This document shows positions 21,005 to 31,281 of a stretch of 64,000 nucleotides of DNA, piece by piece. How positions within the stretch are numbered: position 1 is the first letter of the stretch; each line of letters starts with the position of its first letter. A program made the translations under genes and the position numbers. Source of the DNA: Wallemia ichthyophaga EXF-994 (Eukaryota > Basidiomycota > Wallemiomycetes > Wallemiales > Wallemiaceae); contig NW_008806289.1 of the NCBI RefSeq assembly GCF_000400465.1, forward strand, positions 124,001-188,000, given 5' to 3'. Under the pieces are notes generated by a model. That model had not been told where the DNA came from. It saw only the letters and a program-made list of their open reading frames with translations, and ran no database searches.

Positions 21005-22771
21005 TTACAAAAATTCTTTTGGTCTGCTTATTGGGTCTCCCGCTTGACTATCATATATTAATCCAGCCACCTTGAACGCCAACTCATCCGCTTGACCACG
21101 CGTTTGTGCTTCTGCGTAAACTCTCACACAATCTTCAGTACCTGAAGGTCTAACGAATGATCTACCATCCTGATACTTGCTTACATGACCATCTATCTCT
21201 TTCTGCAGATCAGCTGGCGTGACTAGCTTTCTTTCCGCATCGGTCGTCGTGAAAGCGGTTCTGTCTGGTACTGTAACCTTAACTAATCTGTTTGGGAAGT
21301 CTTCATACAGCCCATCCCATTCTGCTGGTCCCCATTGCTTTTGAATGAGAATTGCTTCAACCAGTAATAAATCTGATAATGCATCTCCAACAGTTTGGTT
21401 TGCAACTTCAGAAAGAGCAATCAATTGTTGTAAAGCAGTTTGTTGTGCTGGCATAACTGGCACTGTGTTCTTGATCAAATTTATAAATTCATCACTGAAA
21501 AGAACAGTCCCATGACCATTTGCTTCAAAGTAAACACCAACGCTATATTGTTGTGCTGCGTGATGAAGATGCTTAACACCAGTTGGTACACACTTAATTG
21601 GAACTTGTTGTGCGTTTATGAACTTTGAGCTACAACCATTAGCGTATGCTGTTTGAACAACACCAACATTTGCAGTATCAGACAAACCAGCTTTATCGAC
21701 GAGATCAATGATAAACACTGAAAGCAAGCTAGCAATTTTATCACCATCGAGTAATTTGAAGTTACCTCTTTGGTCGTTGTAATAGTAAACAATTCTATCA
21801 GCGTCACCATCGAGAGAAGCGCAGCGTTGATTAGGAGTAGGTGAGAAACCAACTGGTAATTGCTGCTTAGATTTTACGTGATCAGCGCCGCAACCGTTAT
21901 TAAGTTTACCAATTCCAGCAGTGGTATCGTCAAACACAGGCTCGAGTGTGAGTGGGGCATCGACTCTATTCAACCTAGAGTTAAGGTCATGGATATATGG
22001 AGCACCGATACCATTTGCACAGTCAACTTTTAAAGGAGCGATGCTAGGTTTACCTTGAACGAGGCCATTGAAAGCGTTGACCATCTTATCCATGTAACCG
22101 TTAATAGTGGGTTCACCGTACTCATCGTTAGTACCTTTGCTGTTGGTAGCGCGAACGAGGTAATGAAGTGCAGGAGTTGTAGCTAACCCGTAATCTTCTA
22201 CTTGCACGCTACCATTGTTCACAGCGTGAATGCCATCTTTGAGAGAAGCGAGGAGAGAATCACCGGAAGGACGCGTGTCTCTTGCGATAATGATGTTAGC
22301 CTTTTTAGACAGATCAATTTTGAGGGTATTTGCAAGTTGTGTGCAGTAGCTAGCGAAGCTGTCTAAAGGCGTGTTTGCGAGTGCAGTCGCGTAAGCTTCC
22401 CAGGAAGGATCAAGCATGTCACCATGTGGATCAACAAGCTTTACGCCGTTATCCTGTGTGTATTTTGAATCAGCTCAAGCTGAAAACTTGGTCAAGACAA
22501 CTAACAGATTCCGGGTTATGTGAAGCAGTGACCATAACGCCGACAGCTTTGCCGTCTAACTTTTGAGAGCGAAAAACGGCGATGATACCGACGCGGAATA
22601 ATACGGCGTCGAGTACAGTGGCTCTGGGAGTGAGGAATGTTAGTGCCAGCTAATGAGAGACATATAGACAAACTTGGTACGGAAGCCAGCAGTACCGTAT
22701 GCGTAGATGTGGTTAGCTGGTGGAGGATGTTGGTGTGCTAGCTTTGAGATATTTTCAGTAATCAATGACAT
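21005..22771 (-). CDS. PCM1: Phosphoacetylglucosamine mutase
   Basis: Three exons (22771-22674, 22623-22506, 22453-21005) give 554 aa. Splicing joins YAYGTAGFRTK to ATVLDAVLFRVG and TASHNPES to DNGVKLVDPHG, rebuilding the catalytic phosphoserine loop TASHNP. Further landmarks are IIARDTRPSG, the metal loop SLDGDADRIVYYY, the sugar-binding loop EANGHGTV and the phosphate-binding loop RPSGTEDCVRVYAEA. The enzyme interconverts GlcNAc-6-P and GlcNAc-1-P, a step toward UDP-GlcNAc for chitin, N-glycans and GPI anchors. Length fits yeast Pcm1 (557 aa). Confidence 0.95.
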
Positions 22772-22833
22772 TTTTTGGTGATTGTGTGTTGCTGAGAAGT
22801 CTCGCTCGGACAACAACGATTAACGAATAAGGA

Positions 22834-23210
22834 ATGTCGTCAGTAGAAGATTTACATGGTGAGTTGAGCGTATTAACTCCGTGGCTTCTAACTTAATATC
22901 TCCCTCAACAGCCCTGAAGGACGCCCAAGCTAATCACGTTCGTGAAAGCTGGGTTAGTGCAATGGAACTTAGATTAGTTAAAACAGAGCTTCAAAAGTGC
23001 CATCAATATGAAGGAGTTAACCACTACGCTACTTGTCAAGATTTGAGTAATCGTTATGTGGATATGCTTAGGGATCATAGAGTTGGTGGTTTTCTAATGG
23101 ATACAAGCACAAAATTGACAATTCATAGGTCAAGGGTTATAAGATTCAAGAGAAGGAAGTCGATTCTTAGTGTTGTTGAGCAGATTCATACGATTTCATT
23201 ACTTGAATAG
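22834..23210 (+). CDS. Complex I accessory subunit (NDUFB10 / fungal 12 kDa subunit)
   Basis: Two exons (22834-22858, 22912-23210) give 107 aa, starting MSSVEDLHALKDAQANHVRE. The core ESWVSAMELRLVKTELQKCH, GVNHYATCQDLSNRYVDML and a final VGGFL matches the NDUFB10/PDSW family with its conserved cysteines. The protein lies on the intermembrane-space side of the membrane arm of NADH:ubiquinone oxidoreductase. Relatives usually end soon after the GGFL-like segment; here a basic tail of about 40 residues continues and overlaps the 3' end of the opposite gene by 44 bp, so an unrecognised late intron or stop is possible. Confidence 0.75.
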
Positions 23211-24045
23211 CCATACGTTCAGCTTGAGATTCTAGCATGCTTAGTTGGTGTAATGTATCTGTTGTTGCCTTTTTCAAATCCTCAACGCCCTCTTCACTAC
23301 TGAGATTGAATTCTGTCAATCCGATATCCACAATCTCGTCTTCACTATCGAATAGATGTTCACCCATAATCAAATTGGATATTTTACCATCTTTGACAAG
23401 GTTTAGACGGGTTTCAAGTATATTTAGACATTCTCTAGCCCTAATTAGCTCCTCTACTAGCTGTTCTAATCGATCTGCTGAGGGAATATGATTGATTACG
23501 TTTGTTGCAGGTAAGTTACGCGGTAGGAGTGTGTTGCTTGGGTGTATCGTGAATTTCAATTGTGACATTATCCAATCGCCCACGAGATCATTCTTGGTGT
23601 ACGATTTAAGCAATTCTAGATTATCAATTTCAATGGGTATATGCATTAATCTGTAGAGATGTATATCGCGTGGTTGAGTAGTATAAACCGTGTAAATGAA
23701 GAATAAGATAGCATTGATTGCATCATTATCGTTATTCTCAATAAAACCTGTAAACAGTTTGAATGAAATTCTGAAAATGGTTTGATAAAATGAACATCTT
23801 ATATGTGAATGTAGGTGTATAAAGTGAATATTTCTCCAACCAAGATGTGTATACGTTTTTATAAAACAATCAAAAGCGTTTTGAGTGCTGTTCGGGATAT
23901 TCAGGCTATTCGATTTGTACGTATCAACCAATCTTCTCAAGTCATCAAAGAGTGATGTAATGAATTGATTACTGTAAAAGTAAGATGGCTGTATATTATT
24001 TGCATATTTATTACCAGGCTCTGCTCTTCTCTTGATTACACTCAT
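23167..24045 (-). CDS. Possible SNAPc subunit 1 (SNAP43)-like protein
   Basis: Single exon, 292 aa. The central region has the look of SNAPC1: WRNIHFIHLHS, a helix RCSFYQTIFRISFKLF, then AILFFIYTVYTTQPRDIHLYRLMHIPIEID, resembling the LYLLYGLYNTQ...IRVAL block of SNAP43. The C-terminus is a predicted coiled coil (LEQLVEELIRARECLNILE and DLKKATTDTLHQLSMLES). SNAPc drives transcription of snRNA genes. The assignment rests on a pattern recalled from the family, not a search; an unrelated helical protein is possible. Divergent from IST3 with 10 bp between the start codons. Confidence 0.45.
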   Translation of the reverse strand: MSVIKRRAEPGNKYANNIQPSYFYSNQFITSLFDDLRRLVDTYKSNSLNIPNSTQNAFDCFIKTYTHLGWRNIHFIHLHSHIRCSFYQTIFRISFKLFTGFIENNDNDAINAILFFIYTVYTTQPRDIHLYRLMHIPIEIDNLELLKSYTKNDLVGDWIMSQLKFTIHPSNTLLPRNLPATNVINHIPSADRLEQLVEELIRARECLNILETRLNLVKDGKISNLIMGEHLFDSEDEIVDIGLTEFNLSSEEGVEDLKKATTDTLHQLSMLESQAERMAIQVMKSYESAQQH

Positions 24046-24055
24046 TGTGGCTGCG

Positions 24056-25005
24056 ATGAAGTGAGTTTGAGTTTGGATTGAATTTACTTGAAATATTCAA
24101 CGAAACTGAAGTAAAGTTAAAGAAATTCAAGCTTTAGTGAGTTTTCTGGATTCTTTGGGTCCTTGGGTTCCCTGGGTTCTTTGAATAAACTTCTAACTCA
24201 CTTGGTATGGCTTAGAATGATAAGGAACTCCAGCTTAATCTTTCTTCTGCAAGTTGGCATGATCAATATAAGCGTGTGTAGAAGTTGATCGGAAATACTC
24301 AACTCAATTCACACCGCTCACAGACTCAGCCTATGTCTACGTCGGTGGTCTTTTCACTGGTCTAACAGAAGGAGACGTCATTACCATTCTATCTCAGTTG
24401 GTTGATTATCTAACCCCACGCACAAACACTCACACACACTCAGATTTGGTGAAGTCGCTGACATCAATATGCCCCGCGATAAGCAATCTGGTAATCCACG
24501 CGGTTTTGCTTTCGTCATGTACGAAGATCAGCGTAGTACTGTGCTAGCTGTGGATAACTTGAATGGGTCACAGGTGTTAGGACGCACCCTTCGCGTTGAC
24601 CACGTCGATAGATACTCACAGCCCAAAGTGCGCAACGAGGACGGCGAGCTTATCGATGCTGAGAGCGAGCAACTCAATGCGCGCTGGACTGAGCACGTTG
24701 GAGAGAGTAATGAGAGTAATGAGATTAATCAGGGTAAGGGTGGGTGTTTGTATGGCTGCTTGAATCTCCCCCCGCTAAACACACACCACATAGGTAAGAG
24801 ACATGAGGGAGATAGCGACAGTGAGTTGGAAAGCGAAGATCCTATGGCTGCGTATATACGCGCGCAGCAGAAGGCTGTCGGTGGTGTTTCCTCTACAGTT
24901 GACAAAAACAGAGAGAAAGAAGAGAGGAAAGCACGCAAAGCTCAACGTGCGGTTAAGCGAGCAGCGAGAGAAGCGTCTGAGAAAGAAAAACGACGTCGTT
25001 ATTAA
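24056..25005 (+). CDS. IST3: RES-complex / U2 snRNP RNA-binding protein Ist3 (Snu17, RBMX2)
   Basis: Six exons (24056-24060, 24112-24136, 24216-24273, 24324-24396, 24444-24733, 24794-25005) sum to 220 aa. The first exon is only 5 nt (ATGAA). The joined N-terminus MNKVKEIQALNDKELQLNLS followed by SASWHDQYKHSAYVYVGGL matches Ist3/RBMX2, whose MN...LN...EL-LG...SWH..YK prelude precedes the RRM. RNP2 is YVYVGGL and RNP1 is RGFAFVMY; the family block EDQRSTVLAVDNLNG and GRTLRVDHV follows. The 60 bp fifth intron is in frame, so retention would insert 20 residues. Ist3 with Bud13 and Pml1 stabilises the activated spliceosome and aids pre-mRNA retention. Confidence 0.93.
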
Positions 25006-25017
25006 AATTACATCACT

Positions 25018-25566
25018 TCACCTCCTCATCATCGCTTGTACCAAATTAGCTCTATTGATAGCCCCACTCTTGTGAATCTCCTCCTTCCTCTTAAGAACAT
25101 CAGATTGTTGTTCAAGTATAGCGAGAACCTCTCTCGCCAGTCTATGATGCAGGAACTTTTCATTACGTTTATCAGAAGCCTTCATTAGGGCATGGAAACC
25201 AAGTCTAATCCTCTGACGTTCGTTAAGTGCCAGTGGAGTATGTAGAACTTTATTGTTACGCTTGCTACTGCTTAGACGGAAAGAAGGTGCAGCCATAGCG
25301 ATAGCGTTTCTGAGTAAGGAAACGGGTTCAGTGGAGTTTGCAGTGAGAGAGCGCATTTCAGTGAGGGTTTTATTAAGGTGACTCTCGGCTCTAGCTTTCT
25401 TTCCATCGCGCATAATTAGATTACTGAGATAACCCAATAACGGTTCACTTGAAGGTGGAATTTGTGTGGGTGTACTGCGAAATCCATTCACAGCGACCGA
25501 TAAAGATGAAAACTGCTCAAAATGAGTCTGTGCCGTGCGGGAAGATGTTTGTAAAAATCTCTTCAT
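25018..25566 (-). CDS. RSM7: Mitochondrial small ribosomal subunit protein uS7m (Rsm7)
   Basis: Single exon, 182 aa. The first 30 residues are basic and Ser/Thr-rich (MKRFLQTSSRTAQTHFEQF), consistent with a mitochondrial presequence. The S7 core is recognised by LSNLIMRDGKKARAESHL, PVSLLRNAIAMAAPSF, LALNERQRIRLGFHALM, RLAREVLAIL and KRKEEIHK. uS7 nucleates the head of the small subunit and contacts E-site tRNA. Its stop converges on IST3, 12 bp away. Confidence 0.87.
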   Translation of the reverse strand: MKRFLQTSSRTAQTHFEQFSSLSVAVNGFRSTPTQIPPSSEPLLGYLSNLIMRDGKKARAESHLNKTLTEMRSLTANSTEPVSLLRNAIAMAAPSFRLSSSKRNNKVLHTPLALNERQRIRLGFHALMKASDKRNEKFLHHRLAREVLAILEQQSDVLKRKEEIHKSGAINRANLVQAMMRR

Positions 25567-25631
25567 CGCCGTGTGCTGGGAAGGTGAGTGTACCCACTTT
25601 GAGATAAAACAATCAAGTTGAAATAATAAAA

Positions 25632-26211
25632 ATGGTGAGATTTGTTTATATTTTTATTCAGATTTATTAAATGAGTTTTATAGTCAGACGCTGGTAGGTA
25701 CACGCACATACTCACACATACCCGCACCAACACACCTCCCGCAGAAGCTAAAGAAGCATTCGCCTTATTCGATAAACGCGGCACTGGGAAGATTCCTTCG
25801 GGTCAACTCGGTGACCTCCTTAGAGCTCTCGGCCAGAATCCAACACAAGCAGAAGTTGACTCTTTACGCTCTTCAGCACCTTCTGAGCGTGAGTTTTAAC
25901 CTTTTCTTGGTTTTGTTACGCGTCTAACGCGTATAATTATCTCAGTCGACTACAAGACATTCCTCTCCATCCTCCAACGCCCTGATGGCTTCAAACCTGC
26001 AGGTGAACTTGACGATTTCGTTAGAGGTTTCCAAGTTTTCGATAAAGATGGCTCTGGCGTCATCGGCGCAGGTGAATTGAGATACGTACTCACTCAACTT
26101 GGTGAGAAAATGTCTGACGCTGAGGTCGATGAGTTGTTGAAAGGCGTGCCAATTTCTTCAGATGGAAACATCAATTACCGCGACTTTGCCGCTCACATTT
26201 TAGGTGCTTAG
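25632..26211 (+). CDS. Myosin essential light chain, Cdc4/Mlc1-like EF-hand protein
   Basis: Four exons (25632-25634, 25684-25693, 25745-25888, 25946-26211) give 140 aa. The first exon is just the ATG and the second is 10 nt; joined they read [21 protein letters not shown]-hand 1 ([12 protein letters not shown]) and EF-hand 2 are degenerate; EF-hand 3 ([12 protein letters not shown]) is canonical; EF-hand 4 ([11 protein letters not shown]) is partial. [12 protein letters not shown] and [13 protein letters not shown] are typical of essential light chains. Length equals S. pombe Cdc4 (141 aa), the contractile-ring myosin II/V light chain. Calmodulin is excluded by the degenerate loops. The exon scheme is inferred from GTGAGA...TAG and GTAGGT...CAG signals and codon phase. 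Confidence 0.82.
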
Positions 26212-26438
26212 TCTTTTTCTCATATTTTTTCTCTTGATTACCCCAAATTGTTTCTGTTTTCTGCTTTGAATTGATTTTATTAAGTTAACAACAGAAATAT
26301 AAAATATAAACGCGTTTCATTAAAAAGGTTTGATATAAAGGTCTTGTTTGTCCATCTACTCATTGTATCTTGGTGGTGGTGAGTTAATTACGTAGCTGTT
26401 GTATGTTAGTCTTTCTCTACATCCGCATACACCCTTAC

Positions 26439-28693
26439 TCACCCTTTCGTCGTTCCACTGCCCTTCTCTATCTCCACTCTGATATCATATACCAAATTCC
26501 CAGTACTCTCGTCAAACTCTATTGAAGTCCAGTTCCTCCTTGGCATTACATATGGGTAATCACTTTCCTCTCCATTGGTATCAACTTGGAACAACTTGAC
26601 TGCATCCTCTTCTGTTTTGATATAATGCAAACTCTTATGCTTCTTGGTAGCGAGATAGTTTACCACTTTAGCTGCAACTGGTGGTGGTGGAGTGTTTACG
26701 ATAGCTGACGTAACGACATTAAACATCAATTTATGGTCCTTAGTTGGCTCCTTCTTCTTGCTGTATGTTCTACCAACTGCAGCAGCGTGTACATCTCCAG
26801 AAAGGAATGATATACGAAGGTTCTTGTCGAGTGCCAATTTCTGACATTGTTCAATAAACCAATTACGTTCCTTCTTGTGATGCTTAGCACACCAATGATC
26901 ATTTAAATCATCAAGCAGCTCGGCATCTTTGTTAAATTTATTAACAAACCCATTCAACCCAAGCCATGGATGTCTACCGATAAATGTGAGCGGGTTACCT
27001 TTCCACTCGAGGAACTTCTCCGCAAACACCATTCGCGGATAGAGGAGAGGCACACCGATAAGCCACACAAGCTGCTCGACTTGCTCAGGCAATCTCTTGA
27101 TAGCTTCGAAACATAAATCCCACGTCGTCCTGCTGCACATCTGATCGAGTTTCCTCTCAGCTCTGCAGTCCAGTCCTAACATGTAAACCTTTGGTCCGAG
27201 GTACGTGAGTGTGTTGTGTGTAGGGAATGGTATGTAGACACCCTCGCCACCAATAATCATCGATTTGAATGTGTGCGGTTTCGGCGCTGGCACTTTGTTT
27301 TCCTCCGCTTTCTGTCGAGCTCGGACTTGCGCAGAAGTTATTTCACCGAAGCCTTGCGGAGATGTGATGCGAGATCCGTCAACTTCCATAACTGTAAACT
27401 GCTGGAAGAGGAGATACCAGAAGTAACCACTTGTACCAATTTTATTGAAGATGGGCGAATACATAAGCTCGTCCGGGTAAGAGCCGAAACCATCAATGAG
27501 GTCGTGGTCATCGAGTATATTTACTTGGGGTATTTTTGCAACAGCTTCACCGAAAGAACCTGCTCTGAACCACTTGGAGTAGTGATTAAAGAAGAACCTA
27601 TCGAGAGCAAACGCAATTGGCTCAGTTAGCGGCATCTTCTGCTTCTCTTCACCATCTTCCATACTAACCCAATCCTGCAATTCAGGCTCGCGCATGAGGA
27701 TATCACAATAAATCTGATCACCGCCTCCAACGACGGTATGGAATGGTTTCTCCTTATGTTGTCTCAAAACATCATCCCATAGTCTAAATGGACCGTTAAA
27801 GTCAGCTGGGTTGACTCCCATCGAGAAACCATTGCAGCTCTGACCGATCCAGCGTAAGTGTTGGGAATGAGCGGGGACGTGGAAGGCATAACGAGCGCCA
27901 CCATTGATGCCATACTCAACGGCATTCTCACTCTCGCCTAGTGGAACATCTATCATGAACCTCCAGAATGTGAAAGTACCTGAAGGTCCTCTATAAACAT
28001 AGATAGGCTGGCCGTTAACGGACTTCTGACCACCGTTCCAGCTGTAACCAAGTATCGGGGTTGGGTCGTAGGTGCTTCCTTCGTCAGCAGTGACTATCAT
28101 AGCAGCACCATACCAAACGCTATCAACAACGGTATCATACTTGAGCATAGGACCACAAACGAATTGCAAGTGTGGTTTGAGGTTTCCCAGGTTATCACGT
28201 TGAGATAGGGACCTCTTTATGCCAGCGTCTGCGCCTGTAGCCTCTGCTTCCTGCTTACTGATTCCAGGACCGGTGTGAGTGCCTTGTAGCTGCACAGCAT
28301 TTTGGCTAATAGCGCTGCCTGGAACTTCATTTGTGGGTGCAAACGTAGTTGGTCTGTAATTAGGTTCCTGTAAGCTGTGAGTGGATATTGTGACAGTGTG
28401 GTGACACAAACCTCGTAAGCAGTCGTAGCGTTGGCGTTTGGTGGATTAGGAATGGCTTTTTCGACCTCATCGGAGGAGAGTGGTGGCTGTGCATTTTCAG
28501 CGTAGCGTTGCTCGTCTGCTGCGCCTTGATCTGGGTGCTTGTTGAGTACCGCTGGTTCAGTTTCTGCGGGTGAGTCGCGGTGTTGGGCGTAGTAGCGGAG
28601 TTCTGCGGGGGTTATTATTATAGCACTATAGTTTCATCAAACAAACTAACCTTCCTCCGCTTTCTTTCTCTCGGCGTGGCTCACTCTGTCCAT
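26439..28693 (-). CDS. PhoD-like phosphatase-domain protein
   Basis: Three exons (28693-28651, 28602-28412, 28367-26439) give 720 aa. An acidic, probably disordered N-terminus leads into a metallophosphoesterase core: FHTVVGGGDQIYCDILMREP (metal-binding Asp), INILDDHDLIDGFGSYPD-type motif seen as NILDDHDLIDGFG, YMLGLDCRAERKLDQM, and RISFLSGDVHAAAVGRTYS with the GDVH signature. These match fungal intracellular PhoD-like proteins related to alkaline phosphatase D. No signal peptide is evident, so a cytosolic place is likely. Substrate unknown. The protein is longer than bacterial PhoD (about 500 aa). Confidence 0.85.
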
Positions 28694-28809
28694 CGTTTAT
28701 CTTCGCAGTTGCGGATTAACGACACAAGCAAAAGCCACCGAGATATTTAAATATAAAATGAATTTTATTTATTTGTACAGTTAAATTACTCGCCTTACTC
28801 AAACAATGT

Positions 28810-29112
28810 CTACTCATCGTCTGAGCCACCGGCAGCGAGAATCTTTGCACGGACGTCTGGCCATTGTTTCTGTCAAATGTGGTCAGAAGGGTGCGTGGAC
28901 CAACAAACAACCAGAACTCACGCCTGCGTTGTTCTTATCCCAGATAGATGTCGTTAAAACGTCGTATCCAATTCCGAATGCAAATGTACCAACGAAGATG
29001 GATGCGACGTATGTACTATTACGTTTGAATAGCGTGTTGTTGAGTGTTTGAGCAAACTACGTGTGTTTTAACCTTTTTATTCACTATCCACGCTCTATCC
29101 ACTCACAGACAT
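28810..29112 (-). CDS. QCR9: Cytochrome bc1 complex subunit 9 (Qcr9)
   Basis: Three exons (29112-29107, 29056-28922, 28869-28810) give 66 aa; exon 1 holds only ATGTCT. The protein begins MSFAQTLNNTLFKRNSTYVA, then a single membrane span with VASIFVGTFAFGIGYDV, then IWDKNNAGKQWPDVRAKI. The RNS-(V/Y)VA..F.GAF.F..G(F/Y)D and NxGKxWxDV(K/R)xxI patterns define Qcr9/UQCR10. It is an inner-membrane subunit of complex III next to cytochrome c1 and the Rieske protein. Too short and too spliced to show as a long frame. Confidence 0.92.
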
Positions 29113-29211
29113 GATGATTGAAAGTCGTTAAGATAACTAATTACACTCAAAACACATTCATCTGCTAATCTATCATATTCTTATTATACTCCCAGTTTTC
29201 TCCTCTCTTCG

Positions 29212-30062
29212 TCAGCTAAAAATCACTTCAAATCGTTTGAATCGACTTACATCAATCGTATACTTGTAACTCGTATCAGAATTATCTTTTAACACCTTCA
29301 TTATACGTGTATGACTATTCCCTGGCTCGTAGTATATCTGCAGCTGTCTAAACCTTAACGACTGGTAGAAATGTGATCCGAAGAATCCTCCAATGTAGTG
29401 ATTCTGATCTGAGGCAGAGGAAGTAGACGCTGTGGATGCATCTTCTGCCTTTCGAAGTATCGCGTCACTCGTACTCAAAACCTTTTATAATCAGTTTAGT
29501 TTCACTTTGATAGCCCTAGAAACACACACACCTACTTTCACAGCCATCTCCGTATTCAACTTGTTGATTGTCTTCTTTAGGCTACTCATCACTGACATCT
29601 TCTCGCTCTGCTTTATATCTGGATATCGAATGTAGTTTGATATCGTGTCAATAGCTACCAGCTTTATCTGGCGTGTGCAGTGAGCCATATAAGCTGAGCA
29701 ATCCACTTTAACCCACATCAAATGGCTGGCTGTCAATATACCCAGGTAAAGCTATCATAGTTGCCAGAAATGAGGTAATTGACAGTATCCTGATGTACTT
29801 GACACCTTTGCTCCCTCTTTCAACTTAAAATCTCCCAAACAAGCCTCTACTCACGCTCCATAACAATATCATCCCCTGTATCGTGCAAGTTGAGATCACC
29901 GTTGGTATCGATGATTAGTGCATATGCCTTTTCATTACCTTGCTGATTGAGGTACTCTTTGACACTGCTAAGTAATATACGCGTCCGCCCAACCCCAGGA
30001 AGTCCAGATGTATCCGTATACACATCCCCGCCTTCGAGAACAACACGCTCGATTGATTCCAT
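29212..30062 (-). CDS. Possible RAD51/RecA-superfamily paralogue (XRCC2-like)
   Basis: Exons 30062-29855, 29729-29536 and 29481-29212 give about 223 aa. A Walker A-like GLPGVGRTR (GxxGxGRT) lies near residue 20-27 and a Walker B-like KLVAIDTIS after the first intron. These are followed by a helix KMSVMSSLKKTINKLNTEM and then VLSTSDAILRK, at the place of the VTNQ-type loop of RAD51 paralogues. The spacing fits a small RAD51 paralogue. The Walker Lys is replaced by Arg. A further intron (GTAAGT...TAG, about 29235-29200) could change the last 12 residues. The first intron (125 bp) is long for this genome and may hide another exon. Confidence 0.45.
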
Positions 30063-30124
30063 GGTTGTTTGATGGATAGATACTGTTTCCTTTATTAAAA
30101 CAATCAAGCATGTATAAAGTCATT

Positions 30125-31281
30125 TTATGATAAAGTCGCATTCGCAAATCTTCCAGCCCTACAAACACCCTTGTCCGTCTTGATAAGGTGTGGCTTGCTG
30201 TTCTCTGGATTGATCCAGCAAGCTTCGAGTGTATCGAGTGTTCTGAATCCTGGTTGAATGGTCTCAAACACCTTTTTCTTTGGATTGAGTTGACTTTCTG
30301 GTTGGCCTTCTGTGTGTGTGTTAGATGTTTTAGATGTGTTGGCTGTGTCAGCTGTATAGGTACTCACCCTCATATCCTTCAAAGTAGATCCTATCACCTG
30401 GCGCACTACCTTCTGGTGGATTGACAAACTCAACACCGCCATCCTTGCCGTCTGAGGAAGTGGCGCAAAGAACCATGGCAAATGACTTGATACCTCTCAT
30501 AGAAGCTGGCTTGAGGTTGCACTTGAGGTGTGTCAGATGAAGTACAAAGAATGTTCCCACCACTCACGATTGCAACTATCATCTTGTCTTGCATTTCTTC
30601 AATAGGCACATACTTGACCAATCCAGATACAACGGTTCTGGTTTCCGTGCCGAGATCGATCTGCTCGACGTACCTGGAGTATTATCATGAGCAAGTGAAC
30701 GAAAACCAACAACTAAAAACACCCACAAGCTATCAGCATCTGGGTGTTTGTCCACCTTGACAATCTTACCAACACGCAGATCAATCATGTGAGGGCTTGG
30801 TGGTTGTACAGGGGCTGCAGGAGCAGGAGCGGCCTTTTCCTTCTTTGGCTTCTCAGCCTTTTCCTTTTTGCCTTCAGCAGCAGCACCCTGTGCACCCGCC
30901 TTAGAAGTTCCAGCAGCGCCCTCATTAGCACCGCCAGCTTCCTTCTTTGGTTTCTTCTCCTTAGGTGCCTCTGCAACACGCACAGGTGTTGGGAATGTCG
31001 TGAAATCAAATGTAGCCTGTCCAAGGCCCAATTTGCGCGCGGGTGGGAGGTTCTGGAGGAGAGAGAAGTATCTCACTGTGTTTGGGAGAGCGTGGAGTTG
31101 TGCTCCTTGTAATTGTGTCTGTGTGTCTATCGTAAGCGCTGTCTTCTCTGTCTTCTCAAATGTAATAACTTACAATCGATGGGTGCAGCTTCTTGTACAT
31201 TTCCAAATCCTCTGTGGTGTATATGTGCCCGTTAACGAATGTCTTTGGTGCTATTTCCTTTTCAAATTGCGCTAAGTCCAT
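30125..31281 (-). CDS. ARC1: tRNA-aminoacylation cofactor Arc1/AIMP1-like (EMAPII tRNA-binding domain)
   Basis: Five exons (31281-31174, 31118-30727, 30673-30568, 30521-30368, 30309-30125) give 314 aa. The short N-terminus ([16 protein letters not shown]) resembles the GST-C-like docking domain of Arc1. A Lys/Ala/Glu-rich linker follows. The C-terminal OB fold is unmistakable: [69 protein letters not shown], and [14 protein letters not shown]. Arc1 brings tRNA to methionyl- and glutamyl-tRNA synthetases in the cytosol. The C-terminal EMAPII extension follows the OB fold, as in yeast Arc1. Confidence 0.92.

Noticed and set aside
27216-27629. 137-codon open frame on the + strand inside the PhoD-like gene
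   Set aside because: It is antisense to a well-supported long coding exon, has no family features and reflects the codon bias of the opposite strand.
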